From Rhabdophis nuchalis (Eukaryota; Chordata; Lepidosauria; Squamata; Natricidae): a stretch of 64,000 bases of DNA. A program made the translations under genes and the position numbers. The stretch covers positions 47,462,605 through 47,526,604 of the forward strand of contig CM077643.1 in NCBI GenBank assembly GCA_039707465.1, read 5' to 3'. Each line of letters starts with the position of its first letter. The stretch's first letter is position 1. This document shows positions 63,301-64,000 of this stretch, one piece after another. The notes beneath the pieces are model-generated. The model had not been told where the DNA came from. It saw only the letters and a program-made list of their open reading frames with translations, and made no database searches.

Positions 63301-63959
63301 GCAGTTTAATATAAATCACTGGAGTTTATTGGAAGGAATATACGGCAGGAAGGGTAGTGGGTGACCAGTTGCCCTGTCTTGGCTCAGCCCACCTAAGAGG
63401 GTTGGCAATGGGATACAGAGAGGATTTCTAGGGTAGGAGGAAAGCTATGGTACAGATCTATACAGCCTCCATGCTCCTCTGCCAGGAGAGCTCCAGGCTG
63501 CCTCTGGGTTGCCTTAACATTCGTGTTAAATGAAAATGCCACGACTTGAACAGCTGGAGGGGATTTAAATGATTTCTCCAGCCACCAAGTGATTACAGCT
63601 ACCCTAAGGAACAGGTGCGAGGACTATCAAACCGCAAGTGACAAGTAACAAAAACGGCAACGATTCGAAATCCCTTCCGCCTTTCAGAGCCTGACCTGCA
63701 AGTTGAGAAGAGGCGATATCCCGCAGGTTTAGCCATTTAAGGGAAACTTCTTTTTCTTAAAAGGAGAACTCCAATTTACCAGATTGAAGGTGCCGTACTC
63801 TTCCCGGAGAAGATGGGTCATAAATCCTTTCAAGGTTGTCTGGTCTCCCCAGGTCCAGCGGGCTTTATTGAGGTAGGCAGAGATAGGCAAGTAGAGATAA
63901 GGCAGGCAACCAGCCAAGAAGCAGGAGCCTAACTTCAGCACATTGCTCAGGGTCAGCTC
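45206..63959 (-). CDS. TMEM260: TMEM260, protein O-mannosyl-transferase (C-terminal 11 exons; 5' part outside window)
   Basis: TMEM260 is an ER multipass glycosyltransferase (DUF2723/GT117) known to O-mannosylate IPT domains of plexins and MET-family receptors. Eleven minus-strand exons were located by splice sites and similarity to the remembered mammalian protein: 63959-63780, 61667-61627, 60631-60548, 59309-59192, 58198-58026, 53079-52908, 52081-51933, 50237-50061, 49032-48979, 48321-48231 and 45475-45206. All introns are GT-AG and phases join without a break. They total 1509 nt, or 502 residues plus stop, against about 707 residues in human. The N-terminal exons must lie beyond base 64,000. 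The first five exons here hold hydrophobic segments and the last six the large C-terminal domain. I see no frameshift or premature stop, so the gene looks functional. The assignment is strong because marker motifs such as [26 protein letters not shown] and [11 protein letters not shown] are retained. Confidence 0.96.
46400..46815 (+). mobile_element. hAT non-autonomous element in last TMEM260 intron
   Basis: 416 bp start CAGGGGTGGACAGC and end GCCCACCACTG. The flanks GCTAACCT and GATAACCT match at seven of eight. A related fragment lies at 33,365-33,405. Confidence 0.7.
47305..47380 (+). repeat. (CTAT)n microsatellite in TMEM260 intron
   Basis: About 75 bp of CTAT units, a second Bkm-type array, followed by a GT-rich stretch. 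Confidence 0.94.
47383..47700 (+). mobile_element. Unclassified repeat following a (CTAT)n array, in TMEM260 intron
   Basis: GAATGTTCCAGCATAACTCTGG continues to GGGGTTAGACATTCCTAAC. Within it, AAAATGGCTTCTACT occurs twice about 25 bp apart. It resembles a dispersed repeat but I cannot name its class. Confidence 0.35.
47917..48030 (+). mobile_element. hAT miniature element, CAGTGTTT family, degenerate
   Basis: Starts CAGTGTTTCTCAACC and retains inner arms (CAACTCCCAGCAATTCCC and GGGAATTCTGGAAGTTGAA). The right terminus has decayed. It lies in a TMEM260 intron. Confidence 0.6.
48231..48321 (-). CDS. TMEM260: TMEM260 exon (91 nt)
   Basis: This 91-nt exon runs from the acceptor TTCCTCCTAG to the donor GTGAGA. 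It encodes [16 protein letters not shown] followed by [13 protein letters not shown] and joins in phase 0 to LYKEIV of the terminal exon. Confidence 0.95.
48848..48890 (-). mobile_element. Short CR1 tail fragment
   Basis: CAGAGTTGGAAGGGACCTTGG is the reverse complement of the CR1 3' tail. Confidence 0.55.
48979..49032 (-). CDS. TMEM260: TMEM260 exon (54 nt)
   Basis: A 54-nt exon lies between ...TTTTTAAG and GTGAGA. It encodes [17 protein letters not shown] with split Arg codons on both sides, matching the human [18 protein letters not shown]. The 716-bp mariner-like element lies in the intron just upstream, at 49,218-49,933. Confidence 0.94.
49218..49933 (+). mobile_element. Tc1/mariner-like non-autonomous element in TMEM260 intron
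   Basis: Terminal inverted repeats CCGTATTTTTCGGAGTATAA and, at the other end, the complement finishing CTCCGAAAAATACAG are flanked by TA on both sides. The inner parts GTCTTATACACC and GCGTCTTATACT extend the symmetry. 716 bp, no transposase frame. Confidence 0.75.
50061..50237 (-). CDS. TMEM260: TMEM260 exon, C-terminal domain
   Basis: This 177-nt exon runs from the acceptor TTTGTGATAG to the donor GTAAGT. It encodes [19 protein letters not shown], then [12 protein letters not shown] and a terminal NWTEEYGR with an N-W-T glycosylation sequon, also present in human. Confidence 0.96.
50445..50605 (+). mobile_element. hAT element fragment
   Basis: Left end CAGGGGTGTCAAACTGGC is present. The body has decayed and ends near GTGTCAAACTCGGG. 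Confidence 0.55.
51227..51480 (+). mobile_element. hAT element fragments
   Basis: CAGGAGTCCCCAACCTGTAG and, further on, GGCCACCAGTTTGACATCC resemble hAT termini of the families above, in rearranged form. Confidence 0.4.
51590..51690 (+). mobile_element. Retroelement end fragment, possibly Penelope-like
   Basis: GCTGAAGAAGCTTTTTGGTT, GTGAAACGTCTTCAAAG, GTCCAGTTGCCTCTTG and AGCACCTTTGGGACAAC match the 17,430 copy in opposite orientation. Confidence 0.4.
51933..52081 (-). CDS. TMEM260: TMEM260 exon, C-terminal domain
   Basis: This 149-nt exon runs from the acceptor TGTGCTAG to the donor GTAAGC. It begins [18 protein letters not shown] and continues through [11 protein letters not shown] and [11 protein letters not shown]. 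The last codon is split CA|C with the next exon. A purine-rich repeat lies just upstream in the intron, at 52,165-52,390. Confidence 0.95.
52165..52392 (+). repeat. Purine-rich tract (GAGACA, GGGA units) in TMEM260 intron
   Basis: About 225 bp of GA-rich irregular repeats, about 75 bp upstream of the exon acceptor at 52,081 on the minus strand, where the transcript is pyrimidine-rich. Confidence 0.9.
52908..53079 (-). CDS. TMEM260: TMEM260 exon, start of C-terminal domain
   Basis: This 172-nt exon runs from the acceptor TGAAACAG to the donor GTCAGT. It encodes [13 protein letters not shown], then the strongly conserved [20 protein letters not shown] and [10 protein letters not shown]. The sequence is almost the human one with conservative changes. 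Confidence 0.96.
53890..54228 (+). repeat. Long inverted repeat, about 55-bp arms
   Basis: The left arm 53,890-53,944 (containing CAAATCTCACACAGAGAGCT) is the reverse complement of the right arm 54,174-54,228 with about one mismatch. The 229-bp spacer is not itself palindromic. No clear target duplication was seen. It lies in a TMEM260 intron. Confidence 0.85.
54432..54800 (+). mobile_element. L2-group LINE 3' fragment
   Basis: This fragment encodes the last part of the RT frame ([21 protein letters not shown] in one frame, ALWNDL in the true frame) and the GTGCGCCGCCCTTAGTCC tail. It lies directly upstream of the L1 insertion. Confidence 0.8.
54919..57316 (+). mobile_element. 5'-truncated L2-group LINE insertion
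   Basis: This insertion contains the 703-codon RT reading frame, a short 3' UTR with the GCGCCGCCCTGGGTCC hairpin-like tail seen in other copies here, and a terminal (AAAT)n run at about 57,287-57,320. It splits an L1 ORF2 remnant. The same family appears at least nine more times in the window as 3' fragments. Confidence 0.85.
55008..57119 (+). CDS. L2-group LINE reverse transcriptase ORF, 703 codons (transposon)
   Basis: This is retrotransposon coding sequence, antisense within a TMEM260 intron. Reverse-transcriptase motifs are in order: [13 protein letters not shown] near residue 299, [13 protein letters not shown] near 331-343, [10 protein letters not shown] from 389 and YADDTQLY from 422. 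The C-terminal region carries [24 protein letters not shown] and a LWNDLPPE block, as in L2/CR1-group elements. The endonuclease domain is absent because the copy is 5'-truncated, so it cannot be autonomous. The frame is open for more than 2.1 kb, which suggests a recent insertion. The product would act on RNA of its own family in the nucleus. The start codon is arbitrary because the frame was originally longer. Confidence 0.9.
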   Translation: MDPERFQRELGPIPVTLPRDSTEDLVAAWLSAAAGALDRVAPLRPLLRRRITQAPWFTEELRGMKRHKRCLESRWRSSRSEADRTLVRTHIRAYLVAIRVAKREYCATLIASADNRPAALFGVTRSLLHQRPREAPLQGRAEEFGIYLQEKITRIRNELPSIDSGPVGLSETSLEVPSWEEFDFVTTEDMDRLSRKLRATTCLLDPCPSWLVLASWETTRGWLQGIVNASLSEGSLPAVLKEAVVRPLLKKPSLDPALLENYRPVSNLHFLVKVVESVVAQQFPRHLEEVDYLDPRQSGFRPGHSTETALVALVDDLWRARDRGYSSILVLLDLSAAFDTIDHGILLHRLGGLGLGGTVLRWFSSYLSGRSQYVLTGGQRSTSRPLLCGVPQGSVLSPLLFNTYMKPLGEIIRGFGVEYHLYADDTQLYISTPSHPNDAAEVLSRCLEAVRIWMGGNKLKLNPAKTEWLWFPAPRFSQITPTLAIGGETLAPVERARNLGVLLDSRLSMEDHVAAVARGAFHQVRLMRQLHPLLDRAALRTVTQALVTSRLDYCNALYMGLPLKCTRKLQLVQNAAARVIMGATRCSHITPILRELHWLPVVFRVRFKVLTTIFKALHGSGPSYMRDRLLPHTSLRPIRSHREGLLRVPSAGQCRLATPRGRAFSVAGPALWNDLPPELRTITDLRLFRQCLKTYLFQQAGLA
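57287..57320 (+). repeat. (AAAT)n tail of the L2-group LINE
   Basis: Tetranucleotide AAAT run directly after the ATATAAATTTAAAT end of the element. Confidence 0.9.
58026..58198 (-). CDS. TMEM260: TMEM260 exon with two transmembrane segments
   Basis: This 173-nt exon runs from the acceptor TTCAATAG to the donor GTAATT. It begins [11 protein letters not shown] and ends YSNYS, with the Ser codon split. Two hydrophobic stretches flank [11 protein letters not shown]. Downstream, the intron to the next exon is about 4.9 kb, enlarged by L1 and L2 insertions. Confidence 0.94.
58205..58520 (-). mobile_element. CR1 LINE 3' fragment in TMEM260 intron
   Basis: On the minus strand it carries [20 protein letters not shown] and [15 protein letters not shown] coding remnants and the TTGGAGGTCTTCTAATCC tail complement. 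It begins only about 7 bp upstream of the TMEM260 exon at 58,198, overlapping the acceptor region. Confidence 0.8.
58656..58785 (+). mobile_element. hAT miniature element, CAGTGTTTCCC family
   Basis: 130 bp run from CAGTGTTTCCCAAAC to GTGGGAAACACTG. The flanks TTCTGGGG and TTCTAGGG match at seven of eight. It lies in a TMEM260 intron. Confidence 0.75.
59192..59309 (-). CDS. TMEM260: TMEM260 exon with transmembrane segment and [14 protein letters not shown] motif
   Basis: This 118-nt exon runs from the acceptor CCACTTTAG to the donor GTGAGT. It encodes a hydrophobic segment followed by [18 protein letters not shown], nearly identical to mammalian TMEM260. The phases (1 nt in, 0 out) fit both neighbours. 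Confidence 0.94.
59775..60309 (+). mobile_element. hAT element (CAGGGGTGTCAAACTC family) in TMEM260 intron
   Basis: 535 bp run from CAGGGGTGTCAAACTC to GAGTTTGACACCCCTG. The flanks TTCTAGGG and ATCTAGGG match at seven of eight. Several open frames inside are byproducts of GC-rich repeats (GGAGCTCAGGAGGGC units), not genes. Confidence 0.85.
60548..60631 (-). CDS. TMEM260: TMEM260 exon with transmembrane segment
   Basis: This is an 84-nt exon. Two nearby AGs could be acceptors. The upstream one (TCCTTGCAG, exon starting at 60631) is chosen because it gives LLFQLTHM, matching the human LLSQVTNM in length and phase. It then encodes a hydrophobic run, [14 protein letters not shown]. The donor is GTACTG, and the last codon (Arg) is split AG|G with the next exon. 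Confidence 0.9.
60765..60985 (-). mobile_element. tRNA-derived squamate SINE (Squam1-like) in TMEM260 intron
   Basis: Reverse copy with TATACCACTTCATAGTGCTT, GGAAGGATGGAAGGTTGAG and a head complement AACCACTGCGCCAGTACGG. Confidence 0.75.
61627..61667 (-). CDS. TMEM260: TMEM260 small exon (41 nt)
   Basis: A 41-nt exon lies between the acceptor ...CTGTGCAG and the donor GTAAGTG. It encodes [14 protein letters not shown], ending in phase 2, and aligns with the human stretch AKSEIGSSMSEILL. The N-G-S sequon is not present in the human segment as I recall it. Its size and phase fit the neighbouring exons exactly. Confidence 0.9.
61952..62522 (+). mobile_element. hAT non-autonomous element, composite, in TMEM260 intron
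   Basis: 571 bp from CAGTGATGGCGAACC to CCATAGGTTCGTTATCATGG with an exact 8-bp duplication CCCTATAT. An internal junction near 62,390-62,420 (GGTTCGCCATC followed by TTATTGGCGAACC) looks like a second set of termini, so two related copies may be joined. Confidence 0.8.
62525..63779. other. TMEM260 intron, unassigned part
   Basis: No exon or repeat recognised between the composite hAT element and the first visible TMEM260 exon. Confidence 0.5.
63780..63959 (-). CDS. TMEM260: TMEM260 exon (first in window), DUF2723 transmembrane region
   Basis: This 180-nt exon of 60 codons has the acceptor ...TTTGGTGTAG before GAG CTG ACC and the donor GTAAAT after CTG. It encodes a hydrophobic segment with LPYLYLP, followed by [10 protein letters not shown] and LREEYGTF, both highly characteristic of TMEM260. 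It enters in phase 0 and leaves in phase 0. The upstream exon is not in the window. Confidence 0.95.
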
Positions 63960-64000
63960 CTACACCAAAAACAACAACATCATTTTACAGCACTGCATGA

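Overview
This 64 kb window is vertebrate nuclear DNA, most likely from a squamate reptile and plausibly a snake. The evidence is Sauria-type SINEs, a second tRNA-derived squamate-like SINE, R4/Dong-like, CR1, L2-group and L1 LINE remnants, many palindromic hAT miniature elements, and abundant microsatellites including a (CTAT)n/(GATA)n Bkm-type array. I see no bacterial operon, CRISPR array or rRNA. The species assignment is inference from repeat content.

The one host protein-coding gene I can support is TMEM260, on the minus strand from 63,959 down to the stop codon at 45,206. TMEM260 is an ER protein O-mannosyltransferase of the DUF2723/GT117 type. Eleven exons with GT-AG boundaries and continuous phase encode the C-terminal 502 residues of a protein that is about 700 residues long in mammals. 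The first exons lie beyond the right edge. Introns carry hAT, mariner-like, SINE, CR1, L1 and L2 insertions, including an L2-group LINE with a 703-codon open reading frame (55,008-57,119) nested in a 5'-truncated L1.

Positions 1-45,200 appear intergenic, downstream of TMEM260. In human the next gene on that side is OTX2, so this probably corresponds to the TMEM260-OTX2 interval. About 1-5.3 kb holds three R4-like LINE pieces. From about 5 to 37 kb, diverse transposon remnants and microsatellites are scattered through otherwise unassigned sequence. A nested 88-bp tandem repeat lies at 37.0-37.55 kb. The stretch 38.8-41.05 kb is almost free of repeats and looks like a cluster of conserved non-coding regulatory elements. 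From 41 to 45.2 kb there is SINE, L2, CR1 and hAT sequence before the gene begins.

I did not find a clearly novel system. The most useful leads are the reconstructed TMEM260 exons, the putative regulatory cluster, insertion chronologies dated by nested elements with target-site duplications, the 88-bp repeat, and a 55-bp-arm inverted repeat in a TMEM260 intron.
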